From Streptomyces sp. A0958 (GTDB lineage Bacteria > Actinomycetota > Actinomycetes > Streptomycetales > Streptomycetaceae), in assembly GCF_004795035.1 (NCBI RefSeq), contig NZ_SSBK01000034.1, forward strand, positions 1 through 64,000: a stretch of 64,000 nt of DNA, written 5' to 3'. Made by a program: the position numbers and the translations under genes. Below are positions 23,750 through 32,299 of the stretch, one piece after another (the stretch's first letter is position 1; each line of letters starts with the position of its first letter). The notes under the pieces were generated by a model. The model worked only from the letters and a program-made list of their open reading frames with translations. It was not told the DNA's origin and did not search any database.

Positions 23750-25891
23750 TCAGAAGCGGCCGCCTCCGCCGCGCCGGCCGCGGGTGCCCCCGCCGCCGAA
23801 GCTCCCCGGCCCGCCGCCCCCGCCGAACCCGCCCCCGAAGCCGCCGCCTCCGAAACCGCCCCCGCCGAAGCCGCCGCCCCGGCCGCCGCCTCCGCCCAGG
23901 AGCCCGCCGAGGAGGATTCCGCCGAGGACCGCGCCGCCCATGCCCCCGCCGCCCCCGCCCGCCATGCCGCCGGGACCGCCGCGGCCCCCGTACCCGCGTA
24001 CGTCCTGCTCGGCGAGGCTGCGCGCCTCGCCGGCCAGCGCGTCCGCCCGGTGCGCCTCGGCCAGCGCGGCCTGCGGGTCGTCGGTGCCCGCCAGTTCGCG
24101 GGCCCGCTCAAGCCGGCGCTGCGCCTCCGCGAGCCGGGTCCTGGCCTGGCTGCCGACCGCGCCCCGGTTCGTGGCGACGAAGTCGGCGGCGGCGCCGACC
24201 GCCGAGCGCGCGGTGAGCATCGCCTGGTCGAGCAGCGAGCGGGCCCGCACATCGCCCTGCTCCCGTTCGCGCGCACCGGCCAGCGCCTCGTCCAGCGCCG
24301 CGTCCGCCTCCTCGACCCGGCGCAGCGCGTCGATCGGGTCGTACCGGCCGGCGTCCTGTTCCCCGCGCACATCGCCGGCCACCGACCGCGCGCGGGCGAT
24401 CCGGCCCCTCAGGTCCGCGGTGGACACCCCCGGCGCCGTGCCTTCGAGCAGGCCGCCCGCGTCCGCGAGGTCCGTCTCCATCTCGGTCAGCGCGGCGGGC
24501 AGCCTGTCCGCCGCCTCGTCCAGTTCCCGCGTGCGCCGCTCGACGCCGTCCACGAGGGTGCCGGCCTGGCCGATCGCGCCCTCGGTGGCCCGTACGTAGA
24601 CGGCCGCGGCCGCGTGGTCGCCGCCGTCCACCGCCTGCCGGGCCCGGTTGAGCGAGGAGGTGGCGAAGACCAGCCGGTCCTTGGCCTGTTCGACGTCGCC
24701 GGCGACGGGGGCCGAGGCCCCTTCCGCGTACCGCTCGCGCATCGCGGCGAGCGCCGCCTGGGCCGCCGAGGCCCGGCCGGTCAGCTCGCGGAACGCGGTC
24801 TCGGCGGTGGCCAGGGCCTGCGGGGCGTCCCGCTCCAGCTCGCGCAGCCGGTCGAAGTCCTCGGAGACCGCGTCGAGGCGGCCGTCGGCGTCCGCGCAGC
24901 GGCTGATGATCTCGTCCAGCATCCGCCGACGGGTCGCGTCGTCCTCCGGGAAGGCGTCGTCGAGCTGCTGGCGCAGCCGGAACGCGGCCGTCAGCTCGCC
25001 CTTGGCGTAGGCCACCGCCTCGGTGAACGGCGCGGCGGCCTCTTCCCCGAACTGGGCGGTGGCGAACCCGAGTTCCTCCTCGCTCGTGTGCACCGCGTCG
25101 TCGGTGGCGACGAGCGTCTCCTTGGCTCGGGCGTCGAGTTCGGGCAGCGGGGTGGGCGGCGGCCCCGCCCCGGCCCGGCCCGGCCCGGCCGGCCCCCAGC
25201 CCGTGGCGCCGGGCGTCGTACGGGTGGTGGCGCGCCGCCTGCGCCGGAGGAAGGCGTACGCGGCGAGAACCGCGACGGCGCCGACGAGGACGATCGGCAG
25301 CAGGAGGTCGCCGGTGCCGGTCCCGCCGGAGCGCGCTCCGGGGTCGTCGGCGCCCGGGGTGATCGCCGGGGTGGGCACGGCCTCGCCGGCCAGGACGGCC
25401 GTGTATCCGTCGGCGGCCCCGATCGCGGCGCCCGCCCAGTCGTGCTGCCTGAGCGCCGGTTCGACGGCGGTGTTCGCCACGTCCTGGAGCTGCGCGTCGG
25501 TGAGGCGGGAGTCCTGGTCGACGGAGTAGGCGTACTGGCGGTCATGGGTGGCGACGGCCAGCAGGACGTCGTCGCGGCCGAGCCCGTTGCGGTCGGCCGT
25601 ATCGTCGGCCCAATCCTGCGGGGAGCGCCCGGAGAAGTCGCGGACGTACGCCACGAAGAGCTGGACGCGGCGCTTGTCGTAGAGCCGGTCGAGCGCCGTG
25701 ACCACCTGGGACCTGCGGTCGCCGAGCGCGCCCACCCTGTCGGTGATCTGCCCGTCGCGGGACAGTGTGATCGGTCCGTCGGCGCGTGCGGGCGGCGCGG
25801 GGGCCAGGGCCAGCCAGCACACCGTCAACAGCACGGCGAGCAGCGCCCGGCCCGGTATGAGAATCCGGGTACGGCTCACAGGCGGCGTCAC
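23750..25891 (-). CDS. TPM-domain membrane protein with Gly-rich C-terminus
   Basis: The 713-aa protein has a signal peptide (about 1-37, ending PARA), an extracellular TPM domain (about 40-175: LYDKRRVQLFVAYVRDFSGR, DDVLLAVATHDRQYAYSVDQ), and one transmembrane segment near residues 198-220 (LLLPIVLVGAVAVLAAYAFL). A long charged alpha-helical cytoplasmic region of about 400 residues follows, and a terminal 50-residue tract of Gly with Arg and Phe ends at 23750. TPM proteins are linked to membrane or photosystem repair and phosphatase activity. The adjacent PspA gene supports a role in envelope maintenance. The start is a GTG at 25891 with a weak ribosome binding site, and a GTG five codons later is an alternative. 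Confidence 0.85.
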   Translation of the reverse strand: MTPPVSRTRILIPGRALLAVLLTVCWLALAPAPPARADGPITLSRDGQITDRVGALGDRRSQVVTALDRLYDKRRVQLFVAYVRDFSGRSPQDWADDTADRNGLGRDDVLLAVATHDRQYAYSVDQDSRLTDAQLQDVANTAVEPALRQHDWAGAAIGAADGYTAVLAGEAVPTPAITPGADDPGARSGGTGTGDLLLPIVLVGAVAVLAAYAFLRRRRRATTRTTPGATGWGPAGPGRAGAGPPPTPLPELDARAKETLVATDDAVHTSEEELGFATAQFGEEAAAPFTEAVAYAKGELTAAFRLRQQLDDAFPEDDATRRRMLDEIISRCADADGRLDAVSEDFDRLRELERDAPQALATAETAFRELTGRASAAQAALAAMRERYAEGASAPVAGDVEQAKDRLVFATSSLNRARQAVDGGDHAAAAVYVRATEGAIGQAGTLVDGVERRTRELDEAADRLPAALTEMETDLADAGGLLEGTAPGVSTADLRGRIARARSVAGDVRGEQDAGRYDPIDALRRVEEADAALDEALAGAREREQGDVRARSLLDQAMLTARSAVGAAADFVATNRGAVGSQARTRLAEAQRRLERARELAGTDDPQAALAEAHRADALAGEARSLAEQDVRGYGGRGGPGGMAGGGGGGMGGAVLGGILLGGLLGGGGGRGGGFGGGGFGGGGFGGGFGGGGGPGSFGGGGTRGRRGGGGRF

Positions 25892-26025
25892 GTTTGTGAG
25901 GCTATGTCCACCTCCGTGGGCCCGCGACCCGACCGGGGGCCCGCGCCGGCGACCGGCTTCCGGAGGCCCGCCCCGGCACGAAAAACGGCTCGGCTCCGCC
26001 GCGCCGACTCCATACTGTCGCGCTC

Positions 26026-27018
26026 ATGACTTCCTTTGCGCACGACTACCCCTTCGATCCCGCCTACGGGCACACCCTCGACCGCCTGAGAACGATCCCC
26101 GCGCCGCCCGCTCCGGACGACTTCGCCGATTTCTGGCTGGAGCGGTACGCGGCGGCCCGCGCGGTCGCCACCGATCCGGAGCTGGGCCCGCTGGAGGAGG
26201 AGCGCGACGGGGTGCGCATCCACCGGGTGAGCTACACGTCGGTGGGCGGGGTGCGCCTGGGCGGCTGGCTGGCCCTGCCTGCGGACACGGACCCGGGGGA
26301 GCCGGCGCGCCACGGCTTCGTCATCGGCCACGGCTACGGCGGCCGGGCCGAGCCGGGGCCGGATGTGCCGCTGCCCCTGCCCGCGTCGGCGGCGATCCTG
26401 CCCTGCGTACGGGGCATGGGGGAGCGGGGCAGGGTGGCGGGCATCCCCGACCAGGCCGACGGCCACGTGCTGCACGGCATCGCGTCGCGCGACACGTATG
26501 TCATCGGCGACTGCGTGGCGGACCTGTGGTGTGCGGCCTCCGCGCTCCAGGAGCTGGTCCCGGAGCTGGCCGGTACGGGCAGGCTGGGATATCTGGGAGA
26601 GAGCTTCGGCGGCGGGCTCGGGGCGCTGGCCCTGCCGTGGGACGAGCGGTTCGCGGCGGTGCAGCTGACGGTGCCCACGTTCGGGAACCACCCGCTGCGG
26701 CTCACGCTGCCGTGCGTGGGGAGCGGGGAGTCGGTGCGCGGGCACCACGGCGAGCACCCCGAGGTGACGGAGGTGCTGCGGTACTTCGACGCGGCGACGG
26801 CCGCCGCGTTCCTGGAGCGGCCGGCGCTGGTGGCGGCGGCCCTGTTCGACCCGGCCGTGCCGCCGCCGGGGCAGTTCGCGGTGCACAACGCGCTCGCCGG
26901 GGAGCGGGAGCTGCTGGTGGTGCCGGCCGGACACTTCCTGTACGAGGGGATGGAACAGGACATCGCCGAGCTGGGGAAGGCGCGACGGGAGTTCTTCGGG
27001 AAGTGGCTGGAGCGGTAA
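26026..27018 (+). CDS. Acetylxylan-esterase-family alpha/beta hydrolase
   Basis: The 330-aa protein fits the AXE1/cephalosporin-C deacetylase family of alpha/beta hydrolases that remove acetyl groups from sugars or small esters. The nucleophile is Ser193 in YLGESFGGG, with Asp275 (ALFDPAVPPP) and His303 (PAGHFLYEG) completing the triad at family spacing. The N-terminal segment (FADFWLERYAAARA) and VSYTSVGGVRLGGWLALP are family hallmarks. There is no signal peptide, so it is cytosolic. It is transcribed divergently from the TPM gene with a 134-bp gap. Natural substrate is not predictable. Confidence 0.88.
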   Translation: MTSFAHDYPFDPAYGHTLDRLRTIPAPPAPDDFADFWLERYAAARAVATDPELGPLEEERDGVRIHRVSYTSVGGVRLGGWLALPADTDPGEPARHGFVIGHGYGGRAEPGPDVPLPLPASAAILPCVRGMGERGRVAGIPDQADGHVLHGIASRDTYVIGDCVADLWCAASALQELVPELAGTGRLGYLGESFGGGLGALALPWDERFAAVQLTVPTFGNHPLRLTLPCVGSGESVRGHHGEHPEVTEVLRYFDAATAAAFLERPALVAAALFDPAVPPPGQFAVHNALAGERELLVVPAGHFLYEGMEQDIAELGKARREFFGKWLER

Positions 27019-27037
27019 CGCGGTGGCGCGGCGCGTG

Positions 27038-27073
27038 GAATGACAGGCCACCTTGCAAGGTGGCCTGTCATTC
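27038..27073. promoter_or_regulatory. 36-bp perfect palindrome, probable MarR operator
   Basis: Two 18-bp arms (27038-27055 and 27056-27073) are exact complements with no spacer, centred on CCTTGCAAGG. It ends 15 bp before the MarR start codon and so overlaps its core promoter or leader. MarR repressors bind such palindromes, so autoregulation of the marR-MFS operon is the simplest reading. It could also terminate the esterase transcript, whose stop is 20 bp upstream. Confidence 0.75.
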
Positions 27074-27088
27074 TCGTACGGTGAATGT

Positions 27089-27544
27089 ATGACGCAAGCA
27101 TTCGAGGGGCAGCCCGCCGATCCCTCCGCCGAAGAGGTGGCGAACCAGCTGGCCTCGGTGGTCGGCCGGCTGCTGCGGCGGCTGCGTTCCTCGTCCTCGG
27201 AGTCCCTGCTGACGCCGACCCAGCGCTCGGTGCTGGCCCGGCTGGACGACGGCGGCGCCGCGACCACGGCGGACCTGGCCCGCGCCGAGTTCGTACGCCC
27301 CCAGTCCATGCGGCTGACCCTGGGCGCGCTGGAGGGGCAGGGGCTCGTGGAGCGGGCGCCGCACCCGGCCGACGGGCGTAAATCGGTCATGTCGATCACG
27401 GACGCCGGGCGCACCGTGCTCGCCAGGGTCAGGGCCGCCAAGCGGAACTGGCTGGCCGAGGCCGTCGCCGCCGAGCTCGACGGCCACGAGCGGCGCGCGG
27501 TCGCGGAGGCCGTTGCCCTGATCGAGCGCCTGGTCGGTTCGTGA
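27089..27544 (+). CDS. MarR-family transcriptional regulator
   Basis: This 151-aa winged-helix protein matches MarR: LLTPTQRSVLARLDDGGAAT (about residues 41-60), recognition region TADLARAEFVRPQSMRLTLG, and the wing APHPADGRKSVMSITDAGR. It likely represses the adjoining exporter gene and releases DNA on binding a phenolic or other toxic ligand. ATG 27089 is preferred because it matches family length and lies just after the palindrome; the upstream ATG at 27053 would start inside the palindrome. The stop overlaps the MFS start by 4 bp (GTGA). Confidence 0.88.
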   Translation: MTQAFEGQPADPSAEEVANQLASVVGRLLRRLRSSSSESLLTPTQRSVLARLDDGGAATTADLARAEFVRPQSMRLTLGALEGQGLVERAPHPADGRKSVMSITDAGRTVLARVRAAKRNWLAEAVAAELDGHERRAVAEAVALIERLVGS

Positions 27545-28962
27545 CCGGTCGCGACGTGCTGCCCGGGGCGATACGCGCGGCGCGCCGCCCGCAGCGGACG
27601 GCGCCCGACGCCGGGTTCAGTGCCCGGCTCACCGCCCCGCTGCTGCTCGGCTCGCTCCTCAACCCGCTGAACACGACCATGATCTCCACCGCCCTGGTGG
27701 CGATCGGGCACCACTTCTCCATCGGCGCGGCCGACACCGCCTGGCTGATTTCCGTCCTCTACCTCGCCAGTGCCGTCGCCCAGCCCGTCCTGGGCCGGCT
27801 CGCCGACGTCCTCGGGCCGCGCCGGGTGTTCCTGGCCGGCCTGGTCGTCGTCATCGCCTCCGGACTGGTCGGCACGTTCGCGCAGGGCTTCGGCCAGCTG
27901 ATCGTGTCGCGGCTGCTGCTCGGCATCGGTACGTCGGCCGCCTACCCGGCCGCGATGGCGGTGCTGCGCGACGAAGCGGCCCGGGTCGGGCGGGTCACCC
28001 CGCGCCCCGTGCTGGCCCGGCTCTCCTTCGCGGCGCTCGGCAGCGCGGCGGTCGGGCCCACGCTCGGCGGGCTGCTGGTCATGACGGCCGGCTGGCGCGG
28101 GATCTTCGCCGTCAACGTGCCCGTCGCTTTGATCGCCCTCGGCGCGGCCCTGCTCTGGATTCCCGCCGACCCGCCGCGCGAGCCCACCGCCGGAGCCCGC
28201 GCACCCCGGCTGGGCCTCGACCCCCTGGGCATCGGCCTTTTCGCCACCGCGCTGACCGTGCTGGCCTTCTTCCTGCTCGACCTCGCCCACCCGCTGTGGT
28301 GGCTGCTCGCGCCGTTCGCCGCGCTGAGCGGGGTACTCGTGTGGTGGCAGCTGCGCGCCCCCGCCCCCTTCATCGACCTGCGGATGCTGGCGGGAAACGC
28401 CGCGCTCTCGCGTACGTACCTGCGGCACGGAATCAGCTACCTGCTGATCTACTGCGTGATGTACGGATACACCCAGTGGCTGGAGGAGGCCCGTGGCTAC
28501 TCGTCCGGGCACACCGGGCTGCTGATGCTGCCGATGTCCCTCGCCGCGCTGGTCTGCTCGCTGCTGGGCGCCCGTACGAAGGGCATACGCGGCCCGCTCG
28601 TGCTGGCCTGCGTCCTGCTCACCGCCGGAGCCGGGCTGCTGTTCCTGCTGTCCGGCGACTCACCGGTCGCCGTGCTGCTGCTGGCCGGGGCCTGCTTCGG
28701 CATCCCGCAGGGGCTGATCGGTACGAGCAACCAGGCGGCCGTCCAGACCTACGCACCGCCCGAATCCGTCGGCTCCGCGGCCGGCCTCCAGCGCACCGCC
28801 CAGTACATAGGGGCCATCACCGCCTCCAGCCTCATCGCCCTCGCCTACGGGCAGTCGGCCGGAGACCGGGGCCTGCACCTGATGGCCGCCGTCGCCGCCG
28901 TACTGGGCGTCCTGCTCATCGTCCTCACCCTCACCGACCGCGCCCTGCGCGGCCGTACCTGA
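27541..28962 (+). CDS. MFS drug-type exporter (DHA2-like)
   Basis: The 473-aa integral membrane protein has about 14 hydrophobic segments and the motif A region VLGRLADVLGPRRVFLAG (about residues 82-99), typical of DHA2 proton-coupled drug exporters. The N-terminal helix contains LLNPLNTTMISTALVAIGHH, characteristic of the group. It is coupled translationally to the MarR gene, so the pair is probably an inducible efflux module. GTG 27541 is the start. Substrate cannot be told from sequence. Confidence 0.88.
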   Translation: MTGRDVLPGAIRAARRPQRTAPDAGFSARLTAPLLLGSLLNPLNTTMISTALVAIGHHFSIGAADTAWLISVLYLASAVAQPVLGRLADVLGPRRVFLAGLVVVIASGLVGTFAQGFGQLIVSRLLLGIGTSAAYPAAMAVLRDEAARVGRVTPRPVLARLSFAALGSAAVGPTLGGLLVMTAGWRGIFAVNVPVALIALGAALLWIPADPPREPTAGARAPRLGLDPLGIGLFATALTVLAFFLLDLAHPLWWLLAPFAALSGVLVWWQLRAPAPFIDLRMLAGNAALSRTYLRHGISYLLIYCVMYGYTQWLEEARGYSSGHTGLLMLPMSLAALVCSLLGARTKGIRGPLVLACVLLTAGAGLLFLLSGDSPVAVLLLAGACFGIPQGLIGTSNQAAVQTYAPPESVGSAAGLQRTAQYIGAITASSLIALAYGQSAGDRGLHLMAAVAAVLGVLLIVLTLTDRALRGRT

Positions 28963-29012
28963 TCCCGCGCCGGCCCGTCCGGCGCACCCCACCACCCCCG
29001 AGGAGCACCACC

Positions 29013-29564
29013 ATGACCGCCACCGTTCTCGACCCGAAGACCGCGCTGATCGTCGTCGACCTCCAGAAGGGCATCACCGGCCTGCCCGGCGCCCACCCCA
29101 CCGCCGACGTCATCGCACACGCCGCGACCCTCGCCGACGCCTTCCGGGCCAAGGACCTCCCGGTCGTCCTGGTCCGCGTCACCGGCGGCGCCCCCGGCCG
29201 CACCGAGGGCCCCGCCCGCTCCGGCAAGCCGGCCGCCGACTGGGCGGAGATCGTCGCGGAGCTGGGCCCGCGCGAGGGCGACATCGTCGTCACCAAGCAG
29301 CAGTGGGGCGCCTTCTACGGCACCGACCTCGACCTCCAGCTGCGCCGCCGGGGCGTCACCCAGGTCGTGGTGGCCGGGATCGCCACCAGCATCGGCGTCG
29401 AGTCCACCGCCCGCTCGGCGCACGAGCACGGCTACCACGTCACCCTCGCCACGGACGCCATGACCGACATGAGCGCCGAGGCCCACGACAACAGCGTCGA
29501 GCGGATTTTCCCGCGCCTCGGCGAGACCGCCACCACGGAGGAGATCGTCAAGCTGCTGGGCTGA
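29013..29564 (+). CDS. Isochorismatase-like hydrolase lacking the usual Cys
   Basis: This 183-aa protein has the isochorismatase/nicotinamidase fold. Asp16 (LIVVDLQKGI) and Lys95 (VVTKQQWGAFYGTDLD) are present, but the position of the usual catalytic Cys is Gly128 in GIATSIGVESTARSA. It therefore cannot use the Cys-based amidase mechanism and may hydrolyse isochorismate-like ethers or have another role. It follows the MFS gene by 50 bp on the same strand and may be cotranscribed. A very strong terminator closes the unit. Confidence 0.85.
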   Translation: MTATVLDPKTALIVVDLQKGITGLPGAHPTADVIAHAATLADAFRAKDLPVVLVRVTGGAPGRTEGPARSGKPAADWAEIVAELGPREGDIVVTKQQWGAFYGTDLDLQLRRRGVTQVVVAGIATSIGVESTARSAHEHGYHVTLATDAMTDMSAEAHDNSVERIFPRLGETATTEEIVKLLG

Positions 29565-29574
29565 GTACCGGGTC

Positions 29575-29634
29575 CTCACCCGTGCGGCGGAGCGCCGTGG
29601 CCGGCCGGCCACGGCGCTCCGCCGCACGGGTGAG
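29575..29634 (+). terminator. 60-bp perfect palindrome with T-run
   Basis: The arms at 29575-29604 and 29605-29634 are exact 30-bp complements, followed immediately by TTTT. It lies 10 bp after the isochorismatase-like stop. The T-run makes it an unusually canonical intrinsic terminator for this GC-rich DNA. Confidence 0.9.
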
Positions 29635-29793
29635 TTTTCGGACGGCTGCGCCGTGTCGGCGCCACCTTCTCGCGCGGGGGCGCCTTCAGTGGAGGGACGG
29701 AATCAGTGTGATCAGCTGCAAATGCAACCAAATACGCACAATCCGGCCCCTTCAGGTGCGGGGTGGGCCGGGCCGTCCCCGGAGGTATCAGCC

Positions 29794-32181
29794 ATGTCCC
29801 ACGTCGGCGTCCCGCGCGGGACGGCCCGAAAGCGCCGCTCGCTCGCGCTCCTCACCACGGGCGTGCTCACGATCCCCGTGCTGGCCGGGTGCAGCTCGGG
29901 CGGGGAGGAGACGGCCGCCTCCGTCGTCGTCCCGCAGGACGTGGCTCCCGCCGCCCGCTCCCGGGTCGCCGAGGGCGGCAAGGTCACCTGGGCGATCGAC
30001 GCGATGCCCGCCACCCTCAACGCCTTCCAGGCGGACGCCGACAGCGCCACCACCCGGATCACCGGAGCCCTGCTGCCGACCCTCTTCCCGCTCGACGCCA
30101 AGGGCATGCCGCAGCTGAACCCGGACTACCTGGAATCCGCGAAGGTCGTCGAGCACGAACCCCGGCAGGTCGTCGTCTACCGGATCAACCAGCAGGCGGT
30201 CTGGAGCGACGGCCGCGAGATCGGGGCACCGGACTTCGTCGCCCAGTGGCGCGCCCTGAGCGGCAAGGACTCCGCGTTCTGGACCGCCCGCAACGCCGGA
30301 TACGAGCGCATCGAGAAGATCGAGCGCGGCTCCGACGACCTGGAGGTCAAGGTCACCTTCGCCAAGCCGTACGCGGACTGGCGCTCACTGTTCTCCCCGC
30401 TGTACCCGAAGCAGGTGACCGGTTCCCCGGACGCCTTCAACGACGGGGCGCGGGCCACGATCAAGGAGACCGCCGGGCCGTTCCGGCTGCGCGAGGTGGA
30501 CAAGAAGACCGGGTCCGTCACGCTGACCCGCAACCCGCGCTGGTGGGGCAGCCCCGCCAAGCTCGACTCGCTCGTCTTCAAGGCGGTCAAGCCCGAGGAC
30601 CGCACCGACGCGCTGACCGAGGGCAAGGTCGACGTCGCCGACATCGACGCGTCCGCCGCCCACCGCATCGTCCAGGCGGCCCGCGAGGGCGCCGGCGGCG
30701 CACAGCCCGCCGCCGGCCCCGGCGCCGAGCTGACCCCGGCCGCGGCGCTGCGCTCCTGGGCGATCGCGCACGGCTCCGACGAGGAAGCGGCCGAGAAGGA
30801 GCAGGAGGCCAGGGACGACAAGGCCGAGGCCGCCGAGGCGTACGCCACCGAGCAGAGCGGGCTGCGCGCCTACGCCGTCCGCAAGTCGCTGGAGCCCGCC
30901 TACACCCAGCTCGCGCTGAACGGCGAGACCGGGCCGCTCGCCGACGACCGGGTGCGCCGGGCCGTGGCCCGCGCCCTGGACCGCCAGGAACTCGCCGACA
31001 CCGTACTCAAGCCGCTCGGCCTGCCCGCACAGCCGCTCGGCAGCCACCTCGCCCTCGCCGGGCAACCCGCGTACAAGGACGGCAGCCAGGCGCTCGGCGG
31101 CCAGGACACCGAGCAGGCCCAGGCGCTGCTCGCGGACGCGGGCTGGACGCGCGAGGGCGCCCTCAAGAGGAACGACGGCACCAAGGCCGGCAGCGAGGGC
31201 GAGAAGCAGAAGAAGGACGCGGAAGACAAGAAGGCCGAGGACAAGAAGGCGGACGGGAAGAAGGCCGAGGACAAGAAGGGCGAAGAGAAGAAGGCCGGGG
31301 CCGGGGACGACGGGAAGGCTGACCGCGCCGCCGCGGGCGAGCCCTCCGCCGACGAGGGCCTGTACATCGTCGGCGACGACAACAAGCCCGGCGAGGCCGC
31401 GGACGCCGTCCACGTCATCGCCGCCGCCCCCGCCGCCGCGGCCCAGAGCGCCGCCCTGCTGCGCCAGGCCGCGCACCTCGGCGACACCGGCACCTCCGAG
31501 GACGCCCGGGACGTGGTCCGGGCCCAGGACCGGCAGCCCGGCGGCGCCGCCGGCGCCTACGCCCCGGCCGGCACCGCGGCCCCGGCCCAGGCCGCGGACG
31601 TGGCCCGCGGGCCGCTCGGCAAGGACGGCAAGCCGCTGAGCCTGCGCTTCGTCCTGCCGTCCGGGCCCGGCTCCGCCGCCCTGCGCGGCGTCGGGGAGAA
31701 GATCGCGGAGATGCTCGACACGATCGGCATCCGCACGGTGATCACCAAGGTCTCCGACGAGAGCTACTTCCGCGACCACGTCGCATCCGGCGACTACGAC
31801 ATGGCCCTCTACTCCTGGCCCGCCACCGCCTACCCGGCCACGGACGACCGCCCGATCTTCGCCAAGCCGGTGCCCGCGACCGACGGCTCGCTGCTGGTCG
31901 AGCAGAACTACACCCGCGTCGGCACGGACCACATCGACCAGCTCTTCGACCAGGCGGTCTCGGAGCTGGACGAGAAGACGGCCCGGGACCTGATGAAGCA
32001 GGCGGACGCCCGGATCTGGGCCGCCGCAGGATCGATTCCCCTCTTCCAGCGCCCCCAGCTCGTCGCGGTCGACAAGAAGCTCGTGAACGTCGGCGCCTTC
32101 GGCTTCGGGGTGCCGCACTACCAGGACATCGGCTACAAGGCCCCGCAGGCGGCGGGCGCCCCGGCCCACCCCGAGAGGTAG
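29794..32181 (+). CDS. ABC transporter family substrate-binding lipoprotein with Lys-rich insert
   Basis: The 795-aa protein is an SBP_bac_5 (peptide/nickel type) binding protein. Its N-terminus is a lipoprotein signal with lipobox LAGC, Cys33. The first lobe includes VTWAIDAMPATLNAF and AVWSDGREIGAPDFVAQWRA, and the second ends with DNA encoding GDYDMALYSWPATAYPATDD and AAGSIPLFQRPQLVAVDK. Between about residues 465 and 620 there is a non-homologous low-complexity insert, first Lys/Asp/Glu-rich (repeats of KKAEDKK) and then Ala-rich, which inflates the usual 550-600 aa. GGAGG at 29781-29785 supports ATG 29794. No permease or ATPase genes adjoin, so it is an orphan binding protein. Confidence 0.87.
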   Translation: MSHVGVPRGTARKRRSLALLTTGVLTIPVLAGCSSGGEETAASVVVPQDVAPAARSRVAEGGKVTWAIDAMPATLNAFQADADSATTRITGALLPTLFPLDAKGMPQLNPDYLESAKVVEHEPRQVVVYRINQQAVWSDGREIGAPDFVAQWRALSGKDSAFWTARNAGYERIEKIERGSDDLEVKVTFAKPYADWRSLFSPLYPKQVTGSPDAFNDGARATIKETAGPFRLREVDKKTGSVTLTRNPRWWGSPAKLDSLVFKAVKPEDRTDALTEGKVDVADIDASAAHRIVQAAREGAGGAQPAAGPGAELTPAAALRSWAIAHGSDEEAAEKEQEARDDKAEAAEAYATEQSGLRAYAVRKSLEPAYTQLALNGETGPLADDRVRRAVARALDRQELADTVLKPLGLPAQPLGSHLALAGQPAYKDGSQALGGQDTEQAQALLADAGWTREGALKRNDGTKAGSEGEKQKKDAEDKKAEDKKADGKKAEDKKGEEKKAGAGDDGKADRAAAGEPSADEGLYIVGDDNKPGEAADAVHVIAAAPAAAAQSAALLRQAAHLGDTGTSEDARDVVRAQDRQPGGAAGAYAPAGTAAPAQAADVARGPLGKDGKPLSLRFVLPSGPGSAALRGVGEKIAEMLDTIGIRTVITKVSDESYFRDHVASGDYDMALYSWPATAYPATDDRPIFAKPVPATDGSLLVEQNYTRVGTDHIDQLFDQAVSELDEKTARDLMKQADARIWAAAGSIPLFQRPQLVAVDKKLVNVGAFGFGVPHYQDIGYKAPQAAGAPAHPER

Positions 32182-32299
32182 CAGGTCGGTACCGACCTCT
32201 GAAGTTGCTCAAGTCCCGCGTCCGTGTGGCCCGCCCGGGGGACCATGTTCGCGACCACCGGGGAAATGCCCCGGAAGAGCTGTTCACGGGGGCGGGAAC

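Noticed and set aside
25888..28512. 874-codon minus-strand frame across esterase, marR and MFS genes
   Set aside because: It spans several well-supported plus-strand genes and their intergenic palindrome; no recognisable domain.
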